From NCBI GenBank assembly GCA_030144725.1, contig JASKMD010000013.1, positions 6,337,869-6,401,868 on the forward strand: DNA of 64,000 nucleotides. The letters are read 5' to 3'. Both the position numbers and the translations under genes were made by a program. Shown here piece by piece: positions 31,392 through 45,100 of the stretch. The notes below the pieces were generated by a model, which saw nothing but the letters and a program-made list of their open reading frames with translations, was not told the DNA's origin and did no database searches. Origin of the DNA: Haematococcus lacustris. Its lineage: Eukaryota; Chlorophyta; Chlorophyceae; Chlamydomonadales; Haematococcaceae. Every line of letters begins with the position of its first letter. Position 1 is the first letter of the stretch.

Positions 31392-32665
31392 GCATGGCAC
31401 ACAAGGCGCACAATGCAGATGACATCCTTGGCAGAACTGGGGACATGGCACCTAGCAGGTCACATGTGGGGCAGTCATCAGCCCCTGGTCCTGCCCCTCC
31501 CCCCCTACCCTTCGCACTCCCACCTTCTTGAAGTAGCGCTCCAGGACCTTCTCCTGCGCACCATGCAGCCTCATCTTCCGCTCAGCCCACTTAGGATGCA
31601 GGTACTCCCCCCACACTGCACCCCAAGTGGCCAGGGTGACGGCCACATGCCGCTGGATGGCCACCAGGGAGGTGCCTGCTGGGGTGGCTGCTGCCAGGTG
31701 TTGCAGCTTGAGCTTGACGTTGTCATTCCACCGCTGAGTGTTGTGGCGAGCCTGGACTAGGCCGCTGTCATGCTGCACCTGGTTCCTGGTCAGCTTGCTC
31801 CTGTGGAAGCCTTGCAAGCAGCCATCCGCACGCCACACCCCTGAAGCTGCGTTGACTGCCTGGATGGCACCAGGGTCCAGCCCCATGCCCATCTGAGTGG
31901 CTGGGTCAAACAGGAACGCCCGCTCGTCAGCCAGGCCGCTACCTATGTCAGCTGGTTGGCGCTTGTTGCTGCTGGGCTGCTGCCAGAGGGGTCTTCAGCT
32001 GCTGGGCTGCTGCCAGAGGGGCCTGCTGCTGGGCTGCTGCCCGAGGGCCAGGGGGGGGGGGGGGGTGTAGTCCAGTGGGCGTGTGTGTTGCACACACACA
32101 CACACACACTGACCCCATCAGTCAAAATTTGCCTGTCAAACACAAACCCCCGGTTGGCGAGCTTGCCTACCTTGAACACATTGTCCCAGTGACTGTAGGC
32201 AGCATGCTCGGCCTCAAAGGCTTTAGCTGTGGCCGTGGTCAGGCCCAGCTGACTGCACACCCCATGCAAGACCCTGGTACCTATCGTGATGAAGTGATAA
32301 CTGACCCAGCAATGGGGGTGAGGATGAAGGGTGGGGGGCAGGATGGCAGCCGAGGACCCTTGCCCTTTCCCTTTCCCTTGCCCCTGCCCTTGCCTTCGCC
32401 TTTGGGTGGGGGTGCTGGGGAGTTGGGGTCCTGCCACTCCTCCAGGCACCGCTTGACGTACTGGCAGCTGGTACTGGTGCCGCCCCTGGGCTGCCCCCCC
32501 CTCCTGATGCCCCCCCCTTGGCAGCGGCTGGCAGCTGGTGCTGGTGCATCCCCTGACCTGCTCACCCCTCCAGCTGAGCAGCAGGAGGTCAGGGCGGAGC
32601 TGGACACAAGCTCGACACGCAAGCGGAGGGCGGGTGGGAGGGATCTGACCCAACATGTCGAGCAA
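31379..32665 (-). pseudogene. TnpB/Fanzor-like RuvC nuclease, 5' half (decayed)
   Basis: Minus-strand pieces in order: MLGQIPPTRPPLACRACVQL and LRPDLLLLSW (about 32560-32660), a Lys/Gly-rich low-complexity stretch (about 32340-32400), AEHAAYSHWDNVFK and ANRGFVFDRQILTDGVSV (about 32105-32215), then GMGLDPGAIQAVNAASGVW (about 31835-31892), whose GLDPG fits RuvC-I of TnpB/Fanzor, then WAERKMRLHGAQEKVLERYF to 31524, an intron 31523-31390, and LEEA at the insertion point. The reading frame changes before GLDPG (a stop at 31943 in the first frame), there is no ATG or acceptor at the 5' edge near 32662, and the 3' half is at 14740-15329. Low-complexity CA and GGGG runs lie at 32050-32110. This is a relic, not a working nuclease. 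Confidence 0.65.
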
Positions 32666-34066
32666 GGTAACGTAGCAATGGCCTACACACGTTGTGTGGC
32701 CTTTAAGAGTGGCCAGCTAGTAGGTACTACTCACGAAGGGGTCAAGCAATGCAGCAGCCTTGTATACTTCCGAGCATGGGTGGAGGGGCGTCGTTACATC
32801 GGTTTGGCGTGCCATGTGAATCATTTTGACTGCGGCGACTGTCCCTCACTGTGTGGAGGTGCTCCTGGGCCACGTCGGTCGCGGCGGTCCCTCGCGACGA
32901 GGCCCGCATGAGCAAACAATGCATGAATGTGAATGCGAAGATTTGAGCCGCCATAGGACTCAGCACCCTGTACAGTATTTAATAATACATGTTGCACCGC
33001 ATAGCTGACGGAGTCTTCTATCCAGTGATATGCGAAACATAAATAGAAACCATGTGGCTGAGACGCGGCGTCGTTTTGATTACCAAGGGTAGGTTTGCTG
33101 TTAGTTGGGGCCACCTGACAGCGGGCCTGCTTCAGCTTAGGTTCCCGGTTTTACCTCTGCTTAAGGGACCAGACGACGCAGCAACCGAAAACTGTGTCCG
33201 CGGTGTGCGCATACCGCCTGCCCGGATGGTCAAGGGCGGGAAGGGCCGGTCGTCCAGTGCAGCGGCGCAGCGCACCAGCTGGTATGCTATAGAAGCTACT
33301 GTAGAAGTTGTAGGTTCAGAAGCAAGAGGCTGAGCTTGCGACGTCATTGGTCGGAAGAGACGTGATGACGCGCGAGTGTGCGCGCTAGCAACTACACTGC
33401 CAGACCCACGACTCATCTCGATCCCTTGAGTCTTCACCTTGAGTTTTATATACAGGTGGCCGTGACGCAACCGTGGGCATCCCAACCCGTACATCCAGTT
33501 ACAACAAGATGTTCTCTTGCATTCCATGTCCTGAGCGCAGTGTTGGGCACATGGCCACATATGTTGCAGCAAAGAAAAGCAGTTGTAGATGGAAGGGCTT
33601 CATGTTGCCACATCAATGAATGATGCCCATCACGGCTCATGACAATTCACCCTCTACTGGTATGCGTTGTATGTGCCACGTCATATGCGTGGGGTCACGA
33701 GGAATTACGACTCCCTAAGGAGCCTAGTGCTACCGCCCATCCCATTGCAGCCCCTTCGTCCCTCACTAGAGCCTCCATTTGAGTCGAACCACTAGAGACC
33801 ACTAGGGATCAATAGCGTGACTCAAATTGTGTTAAGGTGCGGTGTGGAGTATACCCAATGCACATGGACATGGTGCATGAGTGCTTACCACCTACACCAT
33901 TGCCTGAGCGCGAGGGCTATGGTGTAGAGTTGGTCTGACGAACATGCACTAATTGTGAGCTGATGGCAGCTTGAAGGGGGCACACACACTACTGTGCCGC
34001 AGCAGGTTGTTGCTGGTACTGCGCCTTCGGTGGCTTGTCGCTTGGCTGCCAACTCCTACACATGGC
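32666..34066. other. Intergenic, no recognisable gene
   Basis: 1.4 kb between the nuclease relic and the 3' end of the EDR2-like gene. There are several short open frames on both strands but none shows family motifs or conserved splice structure. GC is lower than in the introns around it. The 3' untranslated region of the EDR2-like gene must lie at the right edge. Confidence 0.6.
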
Positions 34067-37000
34067 TCAGCTTGCCCTGCCACTGGCCTTGCGAGGCGTG
34101 AGAAAAGGCCCCATGCTGCCCCTTGCCACACTCACCCCAGCCACAGCCGCAGCTGGGCCCTCTCCTCCCCCGCTCACTAAGGGCATGCTGCCTGCTCGAG
34201 CATGCATAGACCCTGGCCCAAAGGGCATGCTGGCTGCCAGCTGGGCTGCCTGGGCATGGCCATGGCCTTCTGGACTGCCCATCTCCCCAAGCGAGTTTCC
34301 GGCCTCCAGGTTGTTGCTGTAGGTGCTGGCATTACGGCTGTGCGTGGCACGGTGACGCAGGCCGAATGTGGTGGTGGCGCCCACGCTGGGAACGTCCACG
34401 GCGCGAGAACTCACAGTACGGGCGAGTCGCCGACGACTGGATGGCCCGCCGCTACCCTCCGCACTGAGTCCCGGGAGTAGCGTCGGGACGGAGGAATGGT
34501 CGCCGTGACTGGCCGCATGCGAGGTTGCGACATCGGTATCGCCAGCCGCAAGAACAGCTTGTGCAGACGCGGCGTTGAAGGCACCCACGAGGCGACCCCC
34601 TGGCCTTGGTGTGAACCCAATGTCGCCTCCTGCGTCCGCATCCTTCGCTGAGACAACTTTTTCAAATTTGGACGCCGGGACAGCCCCATGGGCTGCGCCA
34701 CCCGCAGAGTGCGATTGGCCGCCGCGGTGGCTACTTGCGGATTGCGCGCTAGCTCGCCGCAATGTCTTTTGCACTTCCGAGTCTAGACTGCTGCCACTGG
34801 CTTGCGCGACATGCCGACGTCCGGGCGCACTCTGAGCGGCCAGATCTGCCTCACCAACCTGGTTCATGGAACTGTCGGTCGCGTCTTGGCGCAAGGATGC
34901 TGCAGGCGCAACTGATTCTGGTGCGGCGGTGTTGCTCGCATCATTTCCGTCTTGGTCGGCGACGTGGCCGGCATGGCGAGGGCGACCAGCCGTGGTGCAG
35001 GGAGGCGCTGCAGGGTCGGGGTATGCGGAGATGAGCCGCTGGGCCTGGTCTTCGTCAGAGCATGAATCAGATGTGGTGAGGGTGCTGGGAAAGGCTAGGT
35101 AGGTAGGGGGTCGCAAGGGGATCTCTGTCGTCACGTCGATCTGCAGGGCAAAAGCGCAGCAGGCGGACTGTTTGTTGAGCTGGATGGAGGCCATAGGCCG
35201 ACTGGTGAGCCGTGACAGCACAATCAGTGGTGTGCAGGGTCCTTCAAATGACGGCGCCAAGGGTGGTCAAGGTGGTTAAGCCGGGTGTGCACTACAGCTG
35301 GGCGCCGCAGCCCCACATAGGAAGACCAACCCTGGTGAGGGTGGACGCCAGGTGGGTCAGCATGGTGCGCACTACAGCTTGACATCACAGCCTCATACCC
35401 ATACAGCAAGGTCAACCCTGGTGAGGGCGGGGCTGAGGTAAACCAGACGGGGTCAGGTGATCAAGGGTGGGTCGAGGGTCACGGTGGCTTGGTGATGATG
35501 ATGACCGTATACCGTTCAATTGGCAAGGGGTTAGCACTGGAAAAGGCAAAGGAGTGTTATGTGGGAAGTCATCCAGCCCACCAGTCATCCAGTAGAGAAG
35601 TAGCTATGGACTTGTGAAAGTGGGCATGTTTGACTTCAGGTGTTTCAGTGTGACATGTCACTCTAAAGCTAGTTCTCTAGCGGTTTCTGAAACACAACAT
35701 CGGTGCTCCTCACCAGGGAGCAGCAGGCCAGGAGGCGTGTGTGTGCTGCTCACCTTCTTTGCGAATGCCAGGTCCAGGTGGTTGAGCCTCATGGCGCCCA
35801 GCAGCGCCTCAGGCACCTCCCAGGGCGTGGTTCCCTCCAACACAAAGCCTGGTGGCAGGGCCAGGCAGCAGAGGGGTGGGCAGGGGCAGGGGCCAGGCAA
35901 AAGGAGCAGAGGGGCTGGGGCTGGCGCAGGGGCAGAGGGGTGGGCAGGGGCCAGGCAGGGGTGGGCAGGGGCAGGGGCAGGAGCAGGGGCAGGGGAAGAT
36001 AGCAGGCAAGGACAGTGACAGGCAGGCAGCGAGGGGCGGGTGCAAGGCAATGGTGGGCCAAGGCAAGGCGACCAAGGCAAGGCCAACATCTGGGATGGCA
36101 ATGTGTTCAGCAGGGTTTAGTAGAAGCTGTCTCAGCAGATCCAATGGGCAGTTGCAGGCTTTTCAATCTATTCTCAAAGGGGTGCAGGAGTAGGGAGGAG
36201 TGGACGGGCAGTTGTAGGCAGGGGTTAGGGGAGCAAGGAGCAGCAGCTGGACAGCCTGCACTTAGCCGGCGCCTTACCCATGTCGATGACCAGGGACTTG
36301 GTGGCGCCGCGCACCAGGCCAGTGACATAGGAGGCCACCTTGTTGGCGCTGATGTCAATGTCGATCTCTATGTACTGGGGGGTCACGTGGTACGTGGTCT
36401 TCAGCGCCTGCAGGCAGGAGGAGGCGGGGCGTTAGGAGCAGGCAGGGGGAGGGAGGGGGAGGGGCAAGAGGGGGACAAGGTTGGCAGGCAATGAACCGGT
36501 AGGGGGTGAAGGGTTGGGAGTAGGGCAGCAGGCAGGAGGGGATAAGGAGGTGAGTGGTGGCATGCGGGGGTGGTAGCAGCCGTGTGGGCCAGCCCTGGCC
36601 CCTGCCCCTTTAGCCACCTTGCCAAGGATGACGGGTGTTGTGCCCACTGCCTGCTTGATGGGCCAGCTGCCGGCAGCAATGTGGGGGATGAGCTTGAGCA
36701 TGCTGTTGCGCTGCTCTGTGCTGCCATGCAGGAACCTGCAGGGGGCAGGGCAGAGGGCAGAACAGGACATGGCCAAAGCCAATGGGCTATGAGGCTGGGT
36801 TGGGGAAATGGGGGAAGGGGTGGGGGAGTAAGAGAGAAAGGGGTGGGCCAGGAGGAGGGTGGGGGGTGGAGGCGGAGGAGGGTGGGGGGTGGAGGCGGAG
36901 GAGGGGGAATAGGGCATTAGGGGCAACATGGGAAAGAGCGGAGGCAAGGCTGACGAGGGGAGGGGGAGCGGTATGTGGGACGAGAGGGTGGGAAGGAGGG

Positions 37001-39126
37001 TGTGTTGAACTCACTTGTGCAGCACGAAGTCAAAGGGCTGCCAGTCATGCTCCTCCTCCATGGGCCGGCTTGGCGGATTGACCAGGATTTGGTTCGGGTG
37101 CTGCACTCAAAGGTCAGCAGGCAGGCAATATGTGGCGCCATCGGATGGCCTCAATAGGCAACACCAGCAGAAGGAAAGGTAGGGTGGGCTGGCAGGTGGC
37201 TGGGTCAGGCAGGCGGTGGGTCAGGCAGGCAGGTGGCTGAGTCAGGCAGGCAGGTGGCTGAGTCAGGCAGGCAGGCAGTGATTGAGGCAGGCTGGCGGTG
37301 GTTAAGGCAGTTAATCAGGCATGGCCGTCGCGCACCTGCTCCGTAGCAAAGGTCGCCACAACGCCCAGCAAGGGGTTGCCGGGAATGATGAGGTTAATGA
37401 TGATGGCAAAGGGGAGACCAGAGTCCCTGCAGGACAGCAGCAGGGCGAGGGAGGGGTGGCAGAGGGGGAGAGCACCTGGAGCATCTGGGTGGGTTAAGGG
37501 GCAGGGTGTGTGTGGGGTGTGTGTGGGCAGTTGTCAGGGACGATGTCAATGCCAGCGCCAGGGTCAGTGCCAGCGCCAATGTCAGGGTTGCGGTCAGTTC
37601 CAGTGGTCAGTGCCAATGTCAGGGCCAGTGGCCAGGGTGGTTAAGGCTGATGTCAGGGCCCATGGTCCGGGTGGGGCTGACCTGATGGAGGGGAGGAAGC
37701 GCGCCACGTGCTGGACCACATGCGGCACCTCAATCAGGTCCATGGCCGCAAACACAAACTGCGGCAAGTTTCAGTGTCAGGTGTCAGTGTCGAGTGTAAC
37801 ATGAAGGCAAATAGATTCAACGACCAGCCAAACAGAGCCACACATAGGGAATGAGGCGAGGCGAGGCAAGTGGAGGTGAGGACACGTGAAGTGTGGTGCG
37901 AGGTGGAGTAGGTCGGGGCCAGGCTTCGTTCATATCTGTGGTTTTCCCAGCTGCCCTGCCATGTTTTTGATGTCCTTCCCCTGCTGCCCCTCCTGGCCTG
38001 ACCCTTACCCTGTTCCCTCACCCCGCCAGCCTGCCCCTGATCCTCTCCCCATTCCCCCTCCTGCTGTCCAGCTAGCCTTCCCCAGAGGGGCAGCTGCTGA
38101 CCTGGGTCAAGCCAGCAGGGATCTTCTTCTTGTCCTTCAAGTAGGTGGGGCCGCGCACTACGAAGGGGGCATCAGTGCCTGGGGCGTGGATCTCACCCCA
38201 GAAGCGTGACTCCAGCGTGGCGAGCTGCTTCATATGGCCAGTGTCCAGCAGGGCCGGTGTTGGGGCTGCGGAGATATACGCAGACAAACTTGAGGTGGTG
38301 GTGAGGGTGGCGAGGGTAAGGTGAGGATGGTGGTGAAAGTGATGGTGTGGTGGTGAGGGTGAGGTAAGGGTGGTGGTCAGGGTGGTGGTGAGGGTAAGGT
38401 GAGGGTAAGGTGAGGGTAAGGTGAGGGTGGTGGTGAGGGTAGTCTTTAGGGTGGTGTGAGGGCGGTGGTGAAGTGAACCAGGTGGCAGAGGGTGAAGAAG
38501 GGGTAGCGACAAGGTGCTGCTGCTTACCCGGCAAAGGGTTGTCCCCATCATCGGAGTTTGTGACGCGGGTGGCCTGGCTGGCAGCGGGTGACACCTGCAC
38601 ACCTCAATGGAGCAGGCAGGGGGTGTGCCTCTGGCATTGGCTCACTGTCAGCTAGGGAGGGAGGGAGGGTGAGGTGAGGGTGAGGGAAGGGAAGAAAGAG
38701 GGGAGGGAGGGAGCGAGGAAGGGAGTGTGAGAAGAGTGTGAGGGAAGGGAGGGAAAGATGAGATGAGGGAGGGAGGGAGGGAGGGATGCCGCACCATGAC
38801 GTCGGCCTCGCTCAGCTTGGCCAGCATCCCACCTCGCTCCTTAGGCAGCTCCAACCTCAAGCCCCGGTGGCCCCCAGTGGCGCCACCCTCCCCCTGCAGG
38901 GCCCCTGAGCCCATCGCCTTAGCTGCAGTGGCAAGGGTGCTGGGCCTGGCACCAGAGGCAGCGTGTTGGCTGGTTGCATAGAAGCGGCTGCTGCCGGGGG
39001 CTGGGGGCAAGGAGGTGGAGGTGGTGGTAGGTGGTGTAGCCTGCGGTGAAGTGGCCATGTGAGAAGGGAGGTGGGTGGGTGGGTGGGCAGGACGGCAGGG
39101 CAGAGAATGAAGGTGGGTCAGTGGCA

Positions 39127-39196
<70 letters not shown>

Positions 39197-42100
39197 CAGG
39201 AAGGCAAGCGGGCATCTAGCGCAAAACAAGCAGGGCAGCAAGGCTGGCAGGCAGGGCCCAGCATGAGCAGGGTGTGTCTTACTTTGGAGGCGGGCAGCCT
39301 GGTGATGAGCTGGAAGGGCTGCACAGCGAAGCGGCCTTGCTCCACCTCATCCCGCACCTGCAGGGCCAGGCAGCGTGTCAGGTGTCAAGGCAGGGCTGGG
39401 CCCAGCCACACTGGGTCACGTGTAGCAATGCATAAGAGCTCGAGCTGAGGAGGGGGTAAGAGTCACCAGCGAAAGGTTGGTTCAAGTTGGGTGCAGGTTC
39501 GGATGGGTCACTCAGGTCAGGTTCGGGCGTTATCGTGGTTTCTCACAGCTATGCGCCGAACGCTGTAATGCTTCGACATGGGCGACGACCGCGCTCGGCA
39601 ATGACTGGATGTGGCCGGTGCGAGCATCGCTAGTGTGCGAATGCTTAGTGCAAGAAGTGTCTCGCAATGCGAGTGAAAAAGCCAGACTTCCGTTCAGATG
39701 TCAGTGTCCGAGGCCGATGGTCAGTTTGAAAAAAAAACATGCCGCGCTTCGGGGTCTGACTCACGAGTCGGCCGCGTCGAAACTCACCAGCACCACCGAC
39801 ATCAGCATTTGCTCCAGAAACGCTTCCCTCCAGCCCATCAAGTCAATGAAGGGCCGGAACCAGCTGTGCTCCCCACATGCTCCTCCAAGGTCGACCTGGG
39901 GCCAGCAGTCAGCAGGTTAGGGCAAGGGCCAAGGTCAGAGCCAGGGTCAGGCGGCAGGGTGGGGATCGGGGCCAGGGCCAGGGGTGAAGATCAGGGTCAG
40001 GGTCAGGTCAAGGTCAGGTGCGATGAGGGAAGGTCTAGAGCCAGGGTGAGGGTCAGAGGCAGTGTGAGGGTGTTTGGCCAGGTGAGGTCAAGGCCGGGGT
40101 CAATGTTAAGGTTAAGGTCAGGGCCAAAGCAGAGATTGGGGCTCAACAGTCAAGGCCAGTATCAGGAATATGAAGACATGAACATATGCCTTCATCAGTG
40201 TCAGGGTCCTCAAACCTGCCGCTGCTGCTGCTGCCAATACAAACATGATGGTGTCCCTGTGAAGGGCATACGGTGGTCAGGGTTAGTAGAGGTTGTTTTA
40301 TTTACAAGTTTAGGTGAGTTTACATGAGGCCAAAATCCACAGGGCCAGGCGACAGGGTCGAGCTTGGGGTGAAGACCAAGGTCAGGGTCAGGGCAGGGTT
40401 TGTTAGAACAGGGGGTGGGTGACACCAGAGTCAGGGACCAAGAAGGGAGGAGTGAGTGGGGGCTGTGGTGCAGTCCAGGCCAGACAGGGTCAGGGTTTAA
40501 GACCCTGGGTGTGAGGGCTATGGCGCACTTCAGGCCAACTCAGTCAGGGTCAGGGTCAGAGTCGAGGTCAAGGTCAGGGTCAGGGTCAGGGTCAGGGTCA
40601 GAGACCCAGTGGCCCTGGCCTGTGTCAGGGTCTGCAGTGCCACTGCTGGTGGTGCAGCTATGACCATGCTGATGTTCATCCTTTGATGCTATCAGAATGC
40701 ATCATCACAAATCACAGGGCTCAGGGTTCTGTGAGCCAGAGGTTTGACCAGCCAGGGGTGTGACCAGCCAGGGGTGTGACCAGCCAGAGGTGTGACCAGC
40801 CAGGGGTGTGACCAGCCAGGGGTTCGGCCAGGTTCTGCAAGGCCAGAGTCATCCAGAAGTTCAGGGTACTGTGAGCCATGGACTAACAAATCCCATTGGC
40901 CAGGGTCCTGGTCTGCAGGGCCAGGGGTCAAGCATAGGGCAGCGCTGACCTTGACGATGCAGATGATGATGGCCTCAGGACTGTCCTCCAGCTTGAACTC
41001 CTTCAGTGGGGCGATGGTGTAGCCCCCGTACACCTGGAGCAGCAGCAGTGGGGGGCAGCTGAGGGGGAGCAGCAGCAGTGGGGGGCAGCTGAGGGGGAGC
41101 AGCAGCAGCAGGCAGGGTGTGGCCCCATGCACACCTCATAGACATCCCTCTACATCCCACAGCAGGAAGTGGGCAGCAGCGGCAGCAGCAGCAGCAGGCA
41201 GGGTGCGGCCTGGCAAACGCAGGTCATGATCATACTCCTGTACCTGTGCTACCCAGCCAGCCAAGCCAGCCCAGCGGACAGGAACCTGGCTTCCTGGTTG
41301 GTGGCGCCTCCATCTCGGGCCCCTCCTTCCTCAACATCATCCAATCCCACTTAGCCAGGGAGCTTCATGCTAAGTTAAGCATCCCCACTGCCTGCCTACC
41401 AGCCCTGATAGCTCATAAGCTCTCCCTAACCCCCCATCCTACAGCAGCAACCCGGCACCAGAGCCATGAAGGCGGACTGGGTCAGCACCAGAGCCATGGG
41501 AGCAGACCAGGTCAGCTGGCGTGCTCAGCTGTGCTCAGTTGGTTGTGTCCTCCACCTCCACCTCCACCTCCCCCTCCACCTCCACCTCACTGCCAGCCTG
41601 CCTGCTTACCAGCCTAGAGACATACACACAGCTCACGCCCACATCCAAAGCCGTCAAAGCGGACGAGCCCAGCTGCCGGGCTCAGGAGCTGAGCCCATTC
41701 CTGCTGACCCCCCACCCCTTGGCCTACCTTGCTCATCACTGGGTGGCGGTAGAGGGAGCGCGACCCGCCTCTGGCTCTGCAGCTGTCCTCCTGCTGCTGC
41801 AGGGCCATACAGGGAGTCAACCAGCACAGCAGGGAGGGCAAGTGGGTCGCCCCTTGGCAGGGCTGGGGAGAGTGCAGGCCAGGCAGGCTGGGTGTGGTGC
41901 AGTCGTTCTGCCTTTGCCTTGCCTACCTTGCTCCATCGCCTCCGCCCCAATACCCCTGCTGCACCATCACCACCTCCCCGCTCGCTCCCATAAGGGGCGG
42001 CTGCCTAGCCAGCCAGGTGCCACTGTGACCTGCATTGCCACTGTCAGCGCTGCCCTGGCCAGGCTGCTCTGCCCTGCCCTGGCCAGGCCAGGCTGGCTGC

Positions 42101-45100
42101 TGCCTTGGCCAGGCAGTCATTCTGTCCAGCCAGCCAGCGACCCTACACACCCACATGGGAGGAGAGTAGCCTTGGGGCATGCCCTTGCTACCCTCCCACC
42201 AGGCAAGCCTACACACTGACATTGCTAGGAAGGGCTAGGAATGGTGCCGGGTTGGGTGTGGGTCCAGTGAACTACCGATGCTGCCACTGCCGCCCTATGC
42301 CTGCACCCCATCATGGGGCTCCTGCTGCCCATACGCCCACCTTGGCTGGCCGTGGGTCCAGATCGTCCACACTGCTGAACATCACGGTGTACAGTGTACC
42401 CTTCTGCACCCACCGGCAGCCACCGACACCAGCAGCAGAGGTAGCACCAGTGGTAGCCGCAGCGGCAGCAGCAGCAGCAGCAGCAATGGTAGCCGCAGCA
42501 GCAGCATCAGCAGCAGTGGTAGCATCAGCATCAGCAGCAGCAGCAGTGGTAGCATCAGCATCAGCAGTGGTAGCTGCAGCGGCATCAGCAGCAGCAGCAG
42601 TGGTAGCCACAGCGGCAGCAGCAGCAGCAGTGGTAGCATCAGCAGCGGCGGTAGCAGTGGTGATGTAGCAGCAGCAGGGCAAGAGTGGCAGCAGTGATAG
42701 CTGTTGTCAAAACAGGCTAGAGAAGGCCAAGGCAGGGAGGTAGGAGCCAGTAGGTGCAGCAGGCACACAGCAGTGCCTGGTCCCTCATAGTGGTGGCAGC
42801 GGCGGTAGCAGTGGTGATGTACACAGCCGTGGCAGCAGCATAGATTGGCATCAGACAGGCAAGCCAGCAGTAGACAGAGGGTGAGGGCGGGTGCGGCCGG
42901 GTAGTGGGGCGGTGGGCAGGAGGCAGTGCCCGCTGCACCTTGCTCCACCCCCTCCCATTTTATCCTCAATCCCAGCCTCCCTCAACAGCAGCTCCTACCC
43001 TCCCACAGCTGCCCCCACGGCAGCTACCTACCTAACCTCCCACAGCCCTGGCCTGGCAGCCCATGCCGTACCTGGTTGACCTGCATGACCCGCTCCAGCA
43101 CCACCTGCCGCTCAGCACACAGGCGGCCTGCCCAGCCAGCCGGCCCCAGGGTGATGCGCATCAGCTGCAGGCAGCAAGAAGGCCAGGCCATGGGTGCAGA
43201 CTCAACCAGGCGAGGCAGCATGGTGAGTGGCATATTTAGCCAAGGGGTGAGGCCAGGCGTGGTGAGCTGGGCGTGGGGTGGGGTGAGGCCAGGCGTGGCC
43301 AGCTGGGGGCGGGGTGTGCAGCAAGGTGGAGTGTGGCCCCACCAGAGGTGCTGGAGGTGTGGTGGCCTGCACTAGGTGAAGGGTTTGCATTGAGATGAGG
43401 GGTGTGGAGCATACTGTTGCAAAGGAATGACCCTATGCAGATGGGCGAAGCATTCGTCAGTAGCATGGGCCACTGCCCTTCCTCAGCACATCCAATCAGT
43501 CCCAGCACCAACGGACGTGTCGCCTGCACTCCTGCAAACCTCCTGTTGCTGCTGCTGCTGCTGCTGCACCTGCCTCACCCCACCACACTCTACAAGCAAG
43601 GTTCTCGTCCAACAAGGCCCACTCCCCTCACCTCCTTCTTGGTGCGTCCCTGCAGGGCACTGCTCTCCAGGACCTCCACCTTGCGAGCTGGACCCAAGAT
43701 GGAGGTGTTTGCACTGCCATGCATGAGAACGTCCAGCACATCATCCGGCCGGCCTCGAACAACCTGCACGCAGTTGGGTGTATGGTTGCCTGACTATCAA
43801 GGGCAGGACCAATGGCGGGGTGGGTGGGTAGGGGTGGGGCAGAGCGGAGATGGTGATGGAAAGACATGTGGCAGATCGAGAATTCAGATACTGACAGCAA
43901 TTAACACAACTACTTAGCATGTGTGGAGTATGAATTCAAGGTGCACACTAAGTGGGTAGGGTAGGGTAGGGTAGGGTAGGGTAGGGTCTCACCGCAGACA
44001 CCATGTACTCCCCACCGACCTCCAACCCCTCGTCGCCCTTGTCATGATGGTAGATAGCAACACCATTGGTCTGTCAGGCAGCAGTTAAACAGTGCAGCCA
44101 AGGTTGAAGTCACGGCAAAAGTCAGTCACACTCAGGCCACTGTGCAGTCACAACCCAGTGCAGTGCAGTCAGTCACTGCAGTCACCAAGCCACCAAGGCA
44201 GCAGCTGTGGCGACTGAGGCAGCAGATCAGCCATCAATTCAGTGTTGTTCAGTATTGTTCAGTTCAGTTCAGTTCAGGTCAGGTCAGGTCAGGTCAGGTC
44301 AGTTCAGTTCAGTTCAGGTCAGGCCAGGCAGCAACCAGTGCATGACGCCCCCAATGTAGGCAGCTTGTACAGCCACAGCCACCTGCTTGTATGGGACCCA
44401 GCGTTCACTCATGTCCAGCCGCTGCCTGCGGCGTGCCGAGCAGGAGGCCTCTGCCATGAGCTCCTCATCATCAGAGTCTGAGCCCAGGGCGTAGTAGTCA
44501 GCGGAGGAGAAGGCAGAGGCTCTGTCAGCAGCCAGGCCCAGGTCGCCTGCTCCACCACCTCCCTGAGCACCACCACCACCACGCAGCCAGTCAACACCCC
44601 ACCCTGGACACTAAACCATCAACACGCAGCCAGTCAACACTTCACCATCAACACGCAGCCAGTCACCACACTGTGTCCCTCTTACTGGCATCATTGACAT
44701 AGGGTATTGTCTGCTGTTGAGTTGGTGGGCAGCTGGCGCCTGCTGACATGTGGCTTGCTGGGAAGGCAGCTGGCGCCTGCTCATGCTGTGTTGTCAGTGT
44801 TGTAGTGTTGGTAGTCCTCACAGCCAGGGCCTCAAGGTCCAGGATCCAACCTTCACCCATCACCTCATACGTTGCCATACATGTTTGTCGGGGCAGGTAG
44901 TGCCCTCACAGCCAGGGCCCAAGATCAAAGATTCAGCCCACACCCCACCACACTGCCTTCCATGCTCTTGTGCACTGCATTCCATGCTCGTGGAACCAGC
45001 AGCCTTTCTGTGCACCCAATCTCCCTAACTCACAAAGTCGCACCATGTGCACCCATTCCCGGGTGCAAAGCTCATGTGGAAATATAAAAATTCAAACATA

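Noticed and set aside
33735..33815. tRNA-Glu-like sequence on the minus strand
   Set aside because: TCCCTAGTGGTCTCTAGTGG resembles a tRNA 5' half, but no anticodon or T arm follows at the right distance.
43956..43986. Chromosome end or interstitial telomere
   Set aside because: Only six TAGGG units inside an intron; algal telomere repeats are usually TTTAGGG or TTTTAGGG.
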